A stretch of 64,000 bases of DNA from Streptococcus australis ATCC 700641. Its GTDB lineage: Bacteria > Bacillota > Bacilli > Lactobacillales > Streptococcaceae. A model generated the notes under the pieces. It had not been told where the DNA came from and searched no databases. It saw nothing but the letters and a program-made list of their open reading frames with translations. The position numbers were made by a program, and so were the translations under genes. Shown piece by piece: positions 26,524 through 38,125 of this stretch (its first letter is position 1; every line of letters starts with the position of its first letter). The stretch spans positions 1,944,545-2,008,544 of the forward strand of contig NZ_GL636091.1 in assembly GCF_000186465.1 (NCBI RefSeq). The letters run 5' to 3'.

Positions 26524-26581
26524 TTGCAAACTTTTAGAATACTGCTATAATGAAACTATAAAAGTTTGACTATTTCTGACC
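26524..26581 (+). promoter_or_regulatory. clpE promoter with CtsR operator
   Basis: TTGCAA (26524-26529), 16 bases, TATAAT (26546-26551). Just downstream, TTTGACT-ATT-TCTGACC (26565-26581) is on the other strand GGTCAGA-AAT-AGTCAAA, matching the CtsR heptad repeat RGTCAAA-N3-RGTCAAA with one deviation. The operator covers the expected start of transcription. Confidence 0.8.
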
Positions 26582-26623
26582 AATAGTTTTTACACTTTTT
26601 ACCCTAGAGAAAGAGGTAAGAGA

Positions 26624-28891
26624 ATGCTTTGTCAAAACTGTAAAATCAACGATTCAACCATTCATCTTTATACAAATGTGAATGGTCACCAACAACAAGT
26701 AGACCTTTGCCAGAACTGCTATCAAATTATGAAAACCGATCCTAACAATAGTCTCCTGGCAGGATTAAACCAACAAAATCGCGGAGGGGGGGATCCTTTT
26801 GAAGATTTCTTCAATCAACTGGGCAACTTCCAGGCTCCGCAAGAACCTCAAACCCCTCCGACCCAATCTGGAGGAGGCTATGGTGGAGGAAATGGCTATG
26901 GCTCAAATGGGAACGGACGTTCTTCAGGACCGAATAGAGCCCAAGCCAAACAACAACCAAAGGGCCTCTTAGAAGAGTTCGGAATCAATGTCACAGAAAT
27001 TGCTCGTCGTGGCGATATCGATCCGGTCATTGGTCGTGATGAAGAGATTCTCCGTGTCATCGAAATCCTCAACCGTCGTACCAAAAACAACCCTGTCTTG
27101 ATCGGTGAACCTGGTGTCGGGAAAACTGCTGTCGTAGAAGGCCTGGCTCAAAAGATTGTCGATGGGGATGTCCCTCATAAATTGCAAGGCAAGCAAGTTA
27201 TTCGCTTAGACGTTGTTAGTCTTGTTCAAGGAACTGGGATCCGAGGCCAATTTGAAGAGCGCATGCAACAATTAATGGAGGAAATCCGTCGCCGTGAAGA
27301 TGTGATTTTATTCATCGACGAAATTCATGAAATCGTCGGTGCTGGATCTGCTGGAGACGGCAACATGGATGCTGGAAATATCCTCAAACCGGCCCTCGCT
27401 CGTGGCGAATTGCAATTAGTCGGTGCGACAACACTTAATGAATACCGGATTATCGAGAAGGATGCAGCACTTGAGCGCCGGATGCAACCCGTTAAGGTCG
27501 ATGAGCCAACGGTTGAAGAAACTATCACCATCCTCAAAGGGATTCAAAAGAAATATGAGGACTACCACCACGTTCACTACACAGATGGGGCCATCGAAGC
27601 TGCAGCACTCCTCTCCAATCGCTATATCCAAGACCGCTTCTTGCCCGACAAGGCCATTGACCTCTTGGATGAAGCTGGCTCTAAGATGAATTTAACCCTC
27701 AATTTCGTCGATCCAAAGGTCATTGACCAACGCTTAATTGAAGCTGAAAATCTCAAAGCCCAGGCGACGCGTGATGAAGATTTCGAAAAAGCTGCCTACT
27801 TCCGTGACCAAATCGCTAAGTACAAAGAAATGCAAGGGCAACAGGTCACTGATCAAGATACGCCAGTCATTAGCGAAAAGACCATCGAACACATCGTCGA
27901 ACAAAAGACCAATATTCCAGTTGGAGATTTGAAAGAAAAAGAACAATCCCAATTGATCAATTTGGCAGCTGATTTGAAGGCTCATGTCATCGGCCAAGAT
28001 GAGGCTGTTGAAAAAATTGCTAAGGCTATCCGTCGTAATCGGGTAGGACTTGGAACGCCCAACCGTCCAATCGGTAGCTTCCTCTTTGTTGGACCGACTG
28101 GCGTCGGGAAGACAGAGTTGTCCAAACAATTGGCTATCGAACTCTTCGGTTCTGCTGATAGTATGATTCGCTTTGATATGAGCGAATACATGGAGAAACA
28201 TGCTGTTGCTAAACTGGTCGGCGCCCCTCCAGGATATGTTGGTTACGAAGAAGCTGGCCAGCTGACTGAAAAGGTGCGTCGCAACCCTTACTCTCTCATT
28301 CTCTTAGATGAGGTTGAAAAGGCCCATCCTGATGTCATGCATATGTTCCTCCAAGTCTTGGATGATGGTCGCTTGACAGATGGTCAAGGACGAACAGTAA
28401 GCTTCAAAGATACCATCATCATCATGACTTCAAATGCGGGAACTGGAAAAGCCGAGGCTAACGTTGGTTTTGGGGCGGCTCGTGAAGGACGTACCAATTC
28501 TATCCTAGGTGAACTTGGAAACTTCTTTAGTCCAGAATTCATGAACCGGTTTGATGGTATTATTGAATTTAAATCCTTATCTAAAGAAAACCTCCTTCAA
28601 ATCGTCACTCTTATGCTCGATGATGTCAATCAACGCCTGGCCCACAATGATATCCACCTCGATGTTACCGATAAAGTCAAGGAAAAATTGGTTGATTTGG
28701 GCTACGATCCAAAAATGGGAGCTCGTCCACTTCGTCGTACCATTCAGGACTATATCGAAGATGCCATTACAGATTACTACTTAGAAAATCCTAGTGAAAA
28801 AGATCTGAAGGCTGTCATGACCAGCAATGGAAAGATTTGCATTAAAGGAAAGAACAAACCTGCTAACGAGGCAGAAAAAGGAACTGAATAA
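26624..28891 (+). CDS. clpE: ATP-dependent Clp protease ATP-binding subunit ClpE
   Basis: This HSP100 chaperone has 755 residues and feeds ClpP. The N-terminal zinc finger has Cys3, Cys6, Cys29 and Cys32. A Gly/Asn-rich linker follows (about 86-105). The first AAA domain has Walker A GEPGVGKT, a UVR-type helix ([13 protein letters not shown]) comes next, and the second AAA domain has [12 protein letters not shown] and a D2-small C-terminus. The zinc finger plus UVR arrangement identifies ClpE rather than ClpC. A CtsR site lies in its promoter, so it should be induced by heat and protein damage. Confidence 0.96.
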   Translation: MLCQNCKINDSTIHLYTNVNGHQQQVDLCQNCYQIMKTDPNNSLLAGLNQQNRGGGDPFEDFFNQLGNFQAPQEPQTPPTQSGGGYGGGNGYGSNGNGRSSGPNRAQAKQQPKGLLEEFGINVTEIARRGDIDPVIGRDEEILRVIEILNRRTKNNPVLIGEPGVGKTAVVEGLAQKIVDGDVPHKLQGKQVIRLDVVSLVQGTGIRGQFEERMQQLMEEIRRREDVILFIDEIHEIVGAGSAGDGNMDAGNILKPALARGELQLVGATTLNEYRIIEKDAALERRMQPVKVDEPTVEETITILKGIQKKYEDYHHVHYTDGAIEAAALLSNRYIQDRFLPDKAIDLLDEAGSKMNLTLNFVDPKVIDQRLIEAENLKAQATRDEDFEKAAYFRDQIAKYKEMQGQQVTDQDTPVISEKTIEHIVEQKTNIPVGDLKEKEQSQLINLAADLKAHVIGQDEAVEKIAKAIRRNRVGLGTPNRPIGSFLFVGPTGVGKTELSKQLAIELFGSADSMIRFDMSEYMEKHAVAKLVGAPPGYVGYEEAGQLTEKVRRNPYSLILLDEVEKAHPDVMHMFLQVLDDGRLTDGQGRTVSFKDTIIIMTSNAGTGKAEANVGFGAAREGRTNSILGELGNFFSPEFMNRFDGIIEFKSLSKENLLQIVTLMLDDVNQRLAHNDIHLDVTDKVKEKLVDLGYDPKMGARPLRRTIQDYIEDAITDYYLENPSEKDLKAVMTSNGKICIKGKNKPANEAEKGTE

Positions 28892-28901
28892 TCGCATTTA
28901 A

Positions 28902-29077
28902 AGTGGCTGGGACAAAAGTCCTAGCCACTCAATTGTCTTTGGATTGTCTAGCAAGACGCAGTAGTTGAGTGGGCTCTACTACGCTGCTTTCATCAGCTTT
29001 TACAGCCCTACTCAACTGTGCGGAGGTGGGACGACGAAATCGAATTCTATCGAATTACCGATTTCTGTCCCACTCTC
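28902..29077 (+). repeat. About 176-bp multi-hairpin intergenic repeat, copy 2
   Basis: This is the same three-stem architecture as 16206-16382. The first stem reads AGTGGCTGGGAC-AAAA-GTCCTAGCCACT. Compared with copy 1, an A-T pair has become T-A, changed on both arms so that pairing is kept. It lies between clpE and the Nudix gene and may end clpE transcription, although no long T tract follows. Confidence 0.85.
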
Positions 29078-29150
29078 TTATTTTTATCTCCTACTGCTTT
29101 TTATGTCCATCTATGTTATAATGATAAAAAAATAAGAAGCGAGCTTTAAT

Positions 29151-29600
29151 ATGACTGTTGCAACTTTTGGAACAAAAGAAGAAAATGTTGACTATGTCAA
29201 TCGTTATGGAGTCTATGCGGTGATTCCAAATCCAGCCAAGGATAAAATCATCCTAGTCCAAGCACCTAATGGAGCTTGGTTCCTACCAGGTGGTGAAATC
29301 GAGGCAGGAGAAGATCATTTCTTGGCACTAGAGCGCGAACTGATTGAAGAATTGGGCTTCACTGCGACGATCGGCGAGTATTATGGCCAAGCAGATGAGT
29401 ACTTTTACTCCAGTCACCGCGACACCCACTACTATAACCCTGCTTATATCTATGAAGTAACTGACTTTGTAGAAGCTCAAAAACCTCTAGAGGATTTCAA
29501 TAACATTGCTTGGTTCCCAATCGATGAAGCCATTGACAGGTTAAAAAGAGGAAGTCATAAGTGGGGAATCAAAATGTGGAAATCTGCCCAAAAATTGTAA
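29151..29600 (+). CDS. Nudix hydrolase
   Basis: The protein has 149 residues. A complete Nudix box runs from GGEIEAGE to RELIEELG (about 46-68), giving the GX5EX7REUXEEXGU pattern. These enzymes hydrolyse nucleoside diphosphate derivatives; this short form often removes damaged nucleotides, but the substrate cannot be assigned. TATAAT lies about 35 bases upstream. The ribosome site is weak (AGCGAG). Confidence 0.88.
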   Translation: MTVATFGTKEENVDYVNRYGVYAVIPNPAKDKIILVQAPNGAWFLPGGEIEAGEDHFLALERELIEELGFTATIGEYYGQADEYFYSSHRDTHYYNPAYIYEVTDFVEAQKPLEDFNNIAWFPIDEAIDRLKRGSHKWGIKMWKSAQKL

Positions 29601-29667
29601 GCGACTTCTTTCACAAAATAAAAAAAAGTGCTATAATAAATGGAGAAAGAGCTTAGGAGGATCTCAC

Positions 29668-29970
29668 ATGAAGCTTATGAATACAACAAATAGTCATGCT
29701 ACTCTGGTCAAAAGTCAATTAGAAAGTACCGATGCTACCCTTGTTGAGGTCTATTCAGCTGGTAACACCGACGTTATCTTTACCAAAGCTCCTACTCATT
29801 ACGAATTGCTGATTAGTAACAAACACCGTGCCATTCGTGAAACAGAAGTTGAAAAAATTCGTGAGTTCTTTTTAAAACGCAAGATTGATCTTCAAATCAT
29901 TGACCAATCTGCTATTAAGACCCTCTACTCTGATAAACTAATTGAAATTTCTTTCCCAATTGCTAAGTAA
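29668..29970 (+). CDS. DUF1827 family protein
   Basis: The protein has 100 residues: MKLMNTTNSHATLVKSQL at the start, central TDVIFTKAPTHYELLISN and ending DKLIEISFPIAK. It belongs to DUF1827, a small streptococcal and enterococcal family with no known function. The ribosome site AGGAGG is strong. The stop codon is inside the stem of the terminator that follows. Confidence 0.85.
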   Translation: MKLMNTTNSHATLVKSQLESTDATLVEVYSAGNTDVIFTKAPTHYELLISNKHRAIRETEVEKIREFFLKRKIDLQIIDQSAIKTLYSDKLIEISFPIAK

Positions 29971-29993
29971 GGTGCTTCTACCTTACTTTTTTC
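29965..29993 (+). terminator. Terminator of the DUF1827 gene
   Basis: The stem AAGTAAGGT/ACCTTACTT with a 6-base loop is followed by TTTTTTC. The stop codon lies within the left arm. Confidence 0.85.
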
Positions 29994-30008
29994 TTTACTG
30001 TTTTTTTC

Positions 30009-30048
30009 AAAAAAAATCCGTTCATCTCATTATCGAGATGAACGGATT
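30009..30048 (-). terminator. Terminator of the GNAT gene
   Basis: The long stem AATCCGTTCATCTC/GAGATGAACGGATT with loop ATTATC is followed on the minus strand by TTTTTT. Confidence 0.85.
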
Positions 30049-30050
30049 CT

Positions 30051-30485
30051 TTATTTCTGATAGATCATTTTTACGTGAGGGGTAGAAGCCAAGATAAAGG
30101 GCTCGCTCACCGTTTGAAAACCTAGCTTTTCATACAAGCCAACCACCTGTTCTTGGGCCTCAATTTCAATGGTCCGCCCAGGAAATCTCTGTTCACACAG
30201 GTCCAAAATCTGCTCTACCATGTCTTTTCCCAGTCCTTGGCCACGACTATCTTTGGCTACAGCGACTCGACCAAAATGAATCGTAGCCCCTGTCTCAAAG
30301 ATACGTGCATAGGCATCTACGCGTCCTTCCTCATCTTGATGAAAAAGGTGAATAGCTCTAAGATCAATAGCGTCAAGATCATTGTAGATTCTTGTCTGTT
30401 CCACGACAAAAGTCTCTAAACGCAATTGAACGATCTCGTAAAACTCTTTCAGTTCTAGTTCTTTAAATTCCTTCTGGCACCACAT
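30051..30485 (-). CDS. ElaA-like GNAT acetyltransferase
   Basis: The enzyme has 144 residues from the ATG at 30485, with AGAGGAA before it. A longer frame to 30539 would run back through the ileS terminator, so I reject it. The ElaA pattern is clear: FYEIVQLRLETFVVEQ, then YARIFETGATIHFGRVAV, and the acetyl-CoA loop SRGQGLGKDM. The ending has ALGFQTVSEPF-like EKLGFQTVSEPF. The substrate is unknown. Confidence 0.87.
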   Translation of the reverse strand: MWCQKEFKELELKEFYEIVQLRLETFVVEQTRIYNDLDAIDLRAIHLFHQDEEGRVDAYARIFETGATIHFGRVAVAKDSRGQGLGKDMVEQILDLCEQRFPGRTIEIEAQEQVVGLYEKLGFQTVSEPFILASTPHVKMIYQK

Positions 30486-30499
30486 CAGTTCCTCTTTAT

Positions 30500-30531
30500 T
30501 GAAAAGTCGCAAGGAGACTTTCTCCCTGCGA
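30500..30531 (-). terminator. Terminator of ileS
   Basis: The minus-strand 11-bp stem TCGCAGGGAGA/TCTCCTTGCGA with loop AAG is followed by CTTTTC, 15 bases after the ileS stop codon. Confidence 0.8.
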
Positions 30532-30545
30532 TTTTTCACATCTTA

Positions 30546-33338
30546 TTATTTGGATTCAAATCCTTCTGCTACTGCATCCACAAAGTTTTCTTCGACGATG
30601 CTTGCACAGTGATCGCAGATAGTTGCATGGTAGCTACGTTCTGCTGTACTTGGATCGATACGGCGGCAACGATCACAAACTTCACCAGTTGCACGTTTAA
30701 CAGTGAAGGCAACATCTTCGAAGGCCACTGCACCTTCTGGAGCTGGACCTTCTGCAATGGTCAATTCTGATACAATCAAGAGTTGAGCAACATTACTATC
30801 TACTGCTCCAAGAAGAGTCTTCACTACTTCATTAGGATAAACTGTCAAATGAGCTTCAAGAGATTTACCGATCACTTTTTCATTACGTGCTTCTTCCAAA
30901 GCCTTTTGAGCTTGTCCACGGAAGTCCATAAAGGCTGACCAGGCATCCAAGATTTCCTCTTGATTCGCAAATGTTTGTGCTTCTGGCAATTCTGACAATT
31001 GAACAAAGTCTTCTGCTTCAAATTCAAGATAGGACCAGATTTCTTCAGCAGTGTGAGTAAGAATTGGTGTCAAGAGTTTCGTGATTTTCACAAGGATGTC
31101 ATAGAAGACTGTTTGCATCTGACGGCGTTCAAGAGATTTGGCACTTTCGATGTAGACAACATCTTTGGCAAAATCAAGGTAGAAGGCTGACAGATCAACA
31201 TTGATAAAGTTAACCAAAGCCTTATAAATCGTCAAGAATTCAAAGTTTGCATAAGCGTCACGAATGGTCTTAACAAGTTGGTTAAAGCGGATAGTCATAT
31301 ACTTATCAACAGAACGAAGTTCTTCGTAAGCTACTGCATCCTCAGCTGGGTTAAAATCAGATGTGTTAGCAATCAAGAAACGAAGGGTATTACGAATCTT
31401 ACGGTATGTTTCAGAGACTTGGCTCAAGATATCCATAGAGATACGTACGTCGTTACTTGAGTCTACACTGGTTACCCAGAGACGTAAGATTTCTGCACCA
31501 AATTGTTTTTCAACATCGCTTGGAGCAATGGTGTTTCCAAGAGATTTCGACATCTTCTCACCTTTACCGTCCAAAGCAAAACCTTGCGACAAGATTTGTT
31601 TGTATGGTGCAACACCATGATTAGCCACAGATGTGATGAGAGATGAGTTGAACCAACCACGGTATTGGTCAGAACCTTCTAGGTAGAGGTCTGCTGGATA
31701 TTTAAGTTCGGGGCGATTAACCACGACACCATTCCATGATGAACCAGAGTCGAACCATACATCCATGATGTCTGTTTCTTTCTTGAACTCACCATTTGGT
31801 GAACCTGGATGGGTAAATCCTTCTGGCAAGAGGTCTTTGGCATCACGTTCCCACCAGATGATGGAACCATGTTCTTCAAAGAGTTGGGCTACATGCTCGA
31901 TGGTTTCAGCTGTCATGATTGGTGTTCCGTCTTCTGCATAGAAGATTGGAAGTGGCACACCCCAAGCACGTTGACGAGAGATGACCCAGTCACCACGGTC
32001 ACGGATCATGTTGTAAAGACGGACTTTACCCCATTCTGAATGAAACTTGACTTTTTCAATTTCGTCCAAGATTTCTTGACGGAATTTTGAAACTGAGGCA
32101 AACCATTGTGGCACTGCACGCCAGATGATTGGTTTTTTCGTACGCCAGTCAAATGGGTATGAGTGAGAGATTTCTTCTTGAGCAAGAAGTAAATCACCAA
32201 GTTTTTCAATAACCGTTGGCACAACCTTGTCGTAGAATTGACCTTCGAACTCTGCACCTGCATTGGCCATCATGATTCCGCGTTCGTTAACAGTCACAGC
32301 AACTTCAAGACCATTGGCAACACCGACATTGTAGTCATCCTCACCAAAACCAGGGGCTGTATGGACGATACCTGTACCAGAATCAGTTGTAACGTGGTCA
32401 CCAAGGATAACGAGTTCATCTACTGCTGTATCCCATGGGTGCTCTGTCACGATGTGATTCAATTCTGAACCACGGTAAGTAGCCAACACTTGAACATCTG
32501 CCCAGCCAAATTTTTCAGACAAGCTGTTCAACAATTCTGAAGCAACCACAAACTTACGAGATTCGCCAGCTGGTTGCACCAAGACGTAATCAATTTCTGC
32601 ACCAACAGTCAAACCACGAGAAGCCGTTATGGTGAATGGAGTTGTTGTCCAAACGACGATGTAAGTATCTGTATCAAGGACATCTTTTCCGTCCTTAACC
32701 TTATTGGCATAGTAAAGGGACGTAGAAACCAAGTCATGGTATTCAATTTCCGCTTCAGCTAGAGCTGACTCAGATGACCATGACCAGTAAACAGGCTTCG
32801 CTCCACGGTAGATATAACCTTTATTAGCCATTTCACCGAAGACACGGATTTGCGCTGCTTCATAGTCAGGCGTCAAGGTTACATATGGATTTTCCCAGTC
32901 CCCAGAAACACCCAAACGTTTGAAGTCTTCACGTTGTTTATCTACTTGAGAAAGGGCATAGTCACGGCAAAGTTTCAAGTACTCAACCAAGTCCATCTCT
33001 TTGCGTTTAACACCTTGTTTTGCCAAGACTTGCTCGATTGGCAAACCATGCGTATCCCAACCTGGGATGTAAGGTGCATAAAAGCCTGACATAGACTTAG
33101 AACGAACAATGATATCTTTTGAGATCTTGTTCATAGCATGTCCTACGTGGATGTTCCCGTTGGCATACGGAGGGCCATCATGCAAGGTGAAATGTGGTTT
33201 TCCTTGGTTCAATTCTTGACGACGTTGGTAAAGTTTTGCTTCTTCCCATTCTTTTTGCCAAACTGGCTCTTTTGTAGGCAGACCAGCCCGCATCGGGAAC
33301 TCTGTCTTACCTAAATTCAGTGTTTCTTTGAGTTTCAT
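30546..33338 (-). CDS. ileS: Isoleucyl-tRNA synthetase
   Basis: The enzyme has 930 residues and charges tRNA-Ile, with an editing domain for valine. The class I motif HVGH lies at residues 64-67, the KMSKS motif ([10 protein letters not shown]) near residue 590, and a C-terminal zinc finger has CDRCRR and CDHC. The length is standard. It is preceded by a T-box leader and followed by its own terminator. It lies next to divIVA, the usual streptococcal order at the end of the division cluster. Confidence 0.97.
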   Translation of the reverse strand: MKLKETLNLGKTEFPMRAGLPTKEPVWQKEWEEAKLYQRRQELNQGKPHFTLHDGPPYANGNIHVGHAMNKISKDIIVRSKSMSGFYAPYIPGWDTHGLPIEQVLAKQGVKRKEMDLVEYLKLCRDYALSQVDKQREDFKRLGVSGDWENPYVTLTPDYEAAQIRVFGEMANKGYIYRGAKPVYWSWSSESALAEAEIEYHDLVSTSLYYANKVKDGKDVLDTDTYIVVWTTTPFTITASRGLTVGAEIDYVLVQPAGESRKFVVASELLNSLSEKFGWADVQVLATYRGSELNHIVTEHPWDTAVDELVILGDHVTTDSGTGIVHTAPGFGEDDYNVGVANGLEVAVTVNERGIMMANAGAEFEGQFYDKVVPTVIEKLGDLLLAQEEISHSYPFDWRTKKPIIWRAVPQWFASVSKFRQEILDEIEKVKFHSEWGKVRLYNMIRDRGDWVISRQRAWGVPLPIFYAEDGTPIMTAETIEHVAQLFEEHGSIIWWERDAKDLLPEGFTHPGSPNGEFKKETDIMDVWFDSGSSWNGVVVNRPELKYPADLYLEGSDQYRGWFNSSLITSVANHGVAPYKQILSQGFALDGKGEKMSKSLGNTIAPSDVEKQFGAEILRLWVTSVDSSNDVRISMDILSQVSETYRKIRNTLRFLIANTSDFNPAEDAVAYEELRSVDKYMTIRFNQLVKTIRDAYANFEFLTIYKALVNFINVDLSAFYLDFAKDVVYIESAKSLERRQMQTVFYDILVKITKLLTPILTHTAEEIWSYLEFEAEDFVQLSELPEAQTFANQEEILDAWSAFMDFRGQAQKALEEARNEKVIGKSLEAHLTVYPNEVVKTLLGAVDSNVAQLLIVSELTIAEGPAPEGAVAFEDVAFTVKRATGEVCDRCRRIDPSTAERSYHATICDHCASIVEENFVDAVAEGFESK

Positions 33339-33359
33339 GGTGTCTCCTCTAAAAAATAA

Positions 33360-33596
33360 TCATACAAAATAAAAGACCACGACCTCGCCAAAAAGGACGA
33401 CAAATCGTGGTACCACCTTCATTCAAGAAAGAGAGTACTCTCTTTCTCCTCTTTTGTCGCTAACGCTGACCAGCGTTAGTGGTTACTTATTTCACCACTA
33501 AGATTTGTAAAAGGATCAATCTTATCAAAGGAAGTACAGGTCTTCCACCATCACCTGCTCGCTAAAACTATTTGATAAGATCACTGTTTTTACAGA
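33360..33596 (-). promoter_or_regulatory. T-box riboswitch leader of ileS
   Basis: On the minus strand the T-box core AATGAAGGTGGTACCACG (33406-33423) is followed by a terminator whose stem pairs ACCACGA with TCGTGGT before CTTTTATTTT (33371-33412). Stem I is visible at the 5' end: GATCTTATCAAA pairs with TTTGATAAGAT. Uncharged tRNA-Ile should stabilise the antiterminator and turn on ileS. TATAAT at 33596-33601 overlaps the divIVA stop codon and may be the -10. Confidence 0.93.
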
Positions 33597-34466
33597 TTAT
33601 AAAATTGAAACAGATTCCCGTTGTTCTTCCCCTTCAGGAGCATCAATATCAGCAACTTCTGGCGCATCGATATCCGCAACTTGAGGAGTATCTAGAACAA
33701 GATCATCGATAGAATCTTGATCTATGTGATTTTTTTCTGCTTCTTTTAAAGCAGATTGAACTTTTTCATTCAATCCTTCAAACGCTTGTGTTGCACCCAA
33801 TTCTAAGTTAGCTACTTCAATGCGTTTTTGCAATTCTTCGATTTCAGCTGGAGTAAATTGACGCGTCAAGTCAATGTTATAATCTCCTGCATGATGATGA
33901 ACAGATTCACCCAATGCTTTTTCGACTACTTCACGGAAAGCTTCATCACTTGTTTGAATATACATAGCAGTTGGTCGAAGAATTTCATCCCATTCTGGTG
34001 TATCAATAATGCTCAATTGGCTTTCGATAGTTGATTTCAAACGTTGGTGGAAGACACGTGTCTTATTCTTCAATTCTTCCGTTTCTACAGCAACTTTCTT
34101 GGCATTGTCTGTAGCATGACGGAGAATTTCATTTGCTTTCGCTTTTGCTTCTTCAACTAAATGATGAGCATCTTGCTCCGCTTGACGAACGATTGTTTCT
34201 GAGCGTTCATTTGCTGCATGCTTCACACGTTCTGCTGTATCTTGAGCGATTAATACTGATTGACTCAAAGAGTCTTTCATTTCGTCAAAGTAGTTCAAGC
34301 GTTCTTCCAACGCACTAATTTTTGTTTCCAATTCATGATTTTCACGAACTAATTTTTCATAGTCTCGGTAGACCATGTCTTGAAACTCTTCAACTTCTTT
34401 AGCATCGTAGCCTCTAAATTTTACATAAAAGCGTTTATCTTTGATTTCTAAAGCTGTAAGTGCCAT
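33597..34466 (-). CDS. divIVA: Cell division protein DivIVA
   Basis: The protein has 289 residues. The N-terminal membrane-binding domain has FYVKFRGYDAKEVEEF (about 12-28), followed by long coiled coils (about 35-165) rich in Glu, Lys and Ala. The C-terminus has an acidic tandem VADIDAPE repeated twice and ends GEEQRESVSIL. It marks septa and poles and recruits division and wall machinery. It is the last gene of the ftsZ-ylm cluster before ileS. The C-terminal repeat could vary in length between strains. Confidence 0.95.
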   Translation of the reverse strand: MALTALEIKDKRFYVKFRGYDAKEVEEFQDMVYRDYEKLVRENHELETKISALEERLNYFDEMKDSLSQSVLIAQDTAERVKHAANERSETIVRQAEQDAHHLVEEAKAKANEILRHATDNAKKVAVETEELKNKTRVFHQRLKSTIESQLSIIDTPEWDEILRPTAMYIQTSDEAFREVVEKALGESVHHHAGDYNIDLTRQFTPAEIEELQKRIEVANLELGATQAFEGLNEKVQSALKEAEKNHIDQDSIDDLVLDTPQVADIDAPEVADIDAPEGEEQRESVSIL

Positions 34467-34475
34467 AGTTCCTCC

Positions 34476-35264
34476 TTATTTTCTACTGGAAAATACTTCA
34501 ACCGTTAATTTATATTTTCCACTTTTTGATAGGCCATTTTCTGATAGCATTTTAAATCGGCCATACTTTCGAACACTAATTAAATCTGCTACTTGGATCA
34601 TCCGACTAGGATTGTCAATTGTGGCATAGTTTACCTTTACCTGGCCAGACTGAACTAATTGAACAGCTACAGACCGAGCAAGCTTAAAGGTAGAAGCAAC
34701 TAGTTTATCAAGTCGTACACTAGTAACCAATAGGTCTTTGAACTTGGATGGTTCTTCTACAGAGATTCGTTCTCGACAATCAATCTCACGAATCTTCACA
34801 GATGCTTTTGCGATCTTCTTAAGATTCTCTTTGAAATAGGAGGAGAAACGTTGATCCACATAAATATGAATTTTCCCTTGTCCAACTAGAATATCTCCAA
34901 AAGACTTTCTTTCTATGCCTAATTGATGGAGAAGCGAACCCAAAACTTGAGAGTGACTTAACCGATAAAACTTATCCGGATAGAGAACTTCTAACAGGCT
35001 AATTTCAAAATCAGATGCCTCTAACTGATAGTAGCTAGGAGCCAGAATCACTCGTGCATATTCTGTAGGATAGATTTCTGCACTTGAGAACACCTGCAAA
35101 CCGTGGTGAGCACCAATTTGACGTAAAATATCAACCTGATGTGGATTTAAAAAGGATGTCAGTTCAAAACTATACTGTTGCTCCACCCGCGCCACTAATT
35201 CTAGAACTCGATCGATAAAGACGTGGTCTTCTTGACTATAGTGTTGATAAAATCCCTTGGTCAT
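34476..35264 (-). CDS. ylmH: YlmH, S4-domain RNA-binding protein of the division cluster
   Basis: The protein has 262 residues with an N-terminal conserved region (VFIDRVLELVARVEQQY) and a C-terminal S4 RNA-binding domain (about 180-250, DKLVASTFKLARSVAVQLVQSGQVKVNY). YlmH belongs to a ribosome-associated family; its role in division clusters is not settled. Its ATG overlaps the ylmG stop by 4 bases. Confidence 0.92.
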   Translation of the reverse strand: MTKGFYQHYSQEDHVFIDRVLELVARVEQQYSFELTSFLNPHQVDILRQIGAHHGLQVFSSAEIYPTEYARVILAPSYYQLEASDFEISLLEVLYPDKFYRLSHSQVLGSLLHQLGIERKSFGDILVGQGKIHIYVDQRFSSYFKENLKKIAKASVKIREIDCRERISVEEPSKFKDLLVTSVRLDKLVASTFKLARSVAVQLVQSGQVKVNYATIDNPSRMIQVADLISVRKYGRFKMLSENGLSKSGKYKLTVEVFSSRK

Positions 35265-35521
35265 ATAAATTGCACCAAAAATTGAAGGACAAATCGTTCC
35301 ACTACTGACAGAGCGAGTAAGGCAAACATAACTGTAAAGTCTAGCCCACCAAATTGCAAAGGAATCTTTCTAAATAGGCTCAAAAATGGTTCGACGATCC
35401 GTTGAACCATTTTAGCTAAAGCCGATTCTGATGCATTTGGAAACCAACTAAGCAAAGCATAGATGATTAATACTAGCTCAAAAACCTGAAAGAAATTTCT
35501 AACTAATTGTAGGACAAACAT
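35261..35521 (-). CDS. ylmG: YlmG/YggT family membrane protein
   Basis: The protein has 86 residues with two membrane helices, near 10-27 and 63-82, separated by the conserved loop MVQRIVEPFLSLFRKI. This is the YggT fold. It lies one base after sepF. Homologues influence nucleoid and septum organisation; the biochemical role is unknown. Confidence 0.92.
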   Translation of the reverse strand: MFVLQLVRNFFQVFELVLIIYALLSWFPNASESALAKMVQRIVEPFLSLFRKIPLQFGGLDFTVMFALLALSVVERFVLQFLVQFI

Positions 35522-35522
35522 A

Positions 35523-36152
35523 TTAACGATTTCGTTTCATATCAAAGTCGTATTCAGCAACTTCGACATCATTTGGAAGGCGAATATCTTCGATATTCAC
35601 AACCACATTGATTGGTGTTAGTAAGTACATAGTACTTGCAACACGACGTAGATTCCCAGCTAATACATAGCGAGCACCATCCAAATAATCCAAACATCTT
35701 CTCGCTTGAACTTCAGTCATATATTGGAAGTCAATGAGAATGCTTTCGTTTGCCAACAACAGGTCAACAATTTCAGTTGCTTCTTCGTATTTACGAGGGT
35801 AGCGGACATCAATCGTAATTTTCTCATCTGCAGCAGAACGATTTCTTGCTAACTCTTGTTGACGTTGATGAAGTCGAGTTATATTTTCAGAAGATGATTT
35901 TTGAGATGAAGCTGATTCAACCACTGCTGTAGAAGATACTTGTGGACGACTTGCTGCAACAGGAGTAGGTTTCTGCTCCTTGGCAGCTACCACAGCTTTT
36001 TGACGTGGTTTTGATGATGGTTGTACTGGTTTAGGGGATGATACAGGTTGGCTAGCACCGACTGCTTGAGCAGGCGCTTCTTGCACATCGTACTCATCTC
36101 CATCTTCAGTAAAATAATCAATCAATCGATCAAATCTATCTTTAAATGACAT
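35523..36152 (-). CDS. sepF: Cell division protein SepF
   Basis: The protein has 209 residues. The N-terminal amphipathic membrane helix has [14 protein letters not shown], then a Pro/Ser/Gln-rich variable linker (about 25-110) and the C-terminal SepF domain ([20 protein letters not shown], then [15 protein letters not shown]). SepF polymerises into arcs that anchor FtsZ to the membrane. The gene is 9 bases after ylmE. Confidence 0.95.
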   Translation of the reverse strand: MSFKDRFDRLIDYFTEDGDEYDVQEAPAQAVGASQPVSSPKPVQPSSKPRQKAVVAAKEQKPTPVAASRPQVSSTAVVESASSQKSSSENITRLHQRQQELARNRSAADEKITIDVRYPRKYEEATEIVDLLLANESILIDFQYMTEVQARRCLDYLDGARYVLAGNLRRVASTMYLLTPINVVVNIEDIRLPNDVEVAEYDFDMKRNR

Positions 36153-36161
36153 AATTCTTTC

Positions 36162-36830
36162 CTATTTGAAAAATGAGGTCCCAATTCGCACAAAAGTCGC
36201 ACCGTTAGCAATTGCTACATCATAATCACGACTCATTCCCATGCTTAACTCTGTAAAGGGCATATTTTTCAACTGTTTCTTTTGTAATTCTTTTTGAAGT
36301 TGGTGAGTTGCTGCAAATATGGCTTGCAACTCGTCCTGACTTGCCTCAAAAGGAGCCATCGTCATTAAGCCAACAATTTGTAGGTTATCCAAGGCTTCTA
36401 TTTCTGGAAGAAGAGCATCGAGCTCTTCAGGAGCAAATCCATGCTTACTTTCTTCTCCAGATATATTGACTTGGATAAAACATTTAATTGGGTGACTCGC
36501 CCTTTTTTGAATTTCTTGGGCAAGCTTCATAGAATCTAAAGCATGGAAGTAATCTACAAAATTGATAACTTCTTTCACTTTACGACGTTGGAGACTACCG
36601 ATCAAATGCCAGGTGAGTCCCTCATCTTTTAGAGCTTGGTATTTTTCTAGAAATTTATCAACACGGTTTTCACCGATATGACGGACTCCTGTATCAACCA
36701 GAGCCTTAGCTTGGTCGATACCAACATACTTAGTAACAGCAATTACATTCATCTGATCAGTGCGGTTTGCTGTTTCCATTGCTTGTGCAACCTGCGAGAA
36801 TATACGCTCTTTATTTTCAATCAGATTCAT
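36162..36830 (-). CDS. ylmE: YggS/YlmE pyridoxal-phosphate homeostasis protein
   Basis: The protein has 222 residues. The PLP-binding lysine region is IAVTKYVGIDQAK (about 30-42). GENRVDKFLEKY, WHLIGSLQRRKVK and SMGMSRDYDVAI follow, all typical of the YggS family. It binds PLP without a known enzyme reaction and keeps vitamin B6 and amino acids balanced. It starts 2 bases after ftsZ. Confidence 0.94.
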   Translation of the reverse strand: MNLIENKERIFSQVAQAMETANRTDQMNVIAVTKYVGIDQAKALVDTGVRHIGENRVDKFLEKYQALKDEGLTWHLIGSLQRRKVKEVINFVDYFHALDSMKLAQEIQKRASHPIKCFIQVNISGEESKHGFAPEELDALLPEIEALDNLQIVGLMTMAPFEASQDELQAIFAATHQLQKELQKKQLKNMPFTELSMGMSRDYDVAIANGATFVRIGTSFFK

Positions 36831-36832
36831 TT

Positions 36833-38116
<1,284 letters not shown>

Positions 38117-38125
38117 TTACACTCC

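Noticed and set aside
30486-30539. Longer N-terminus for the GNAT protein
   Set aside because: The extra codons lie in the ileS terminator hairpin, and the ATG at 30485 has a good ribosome site.
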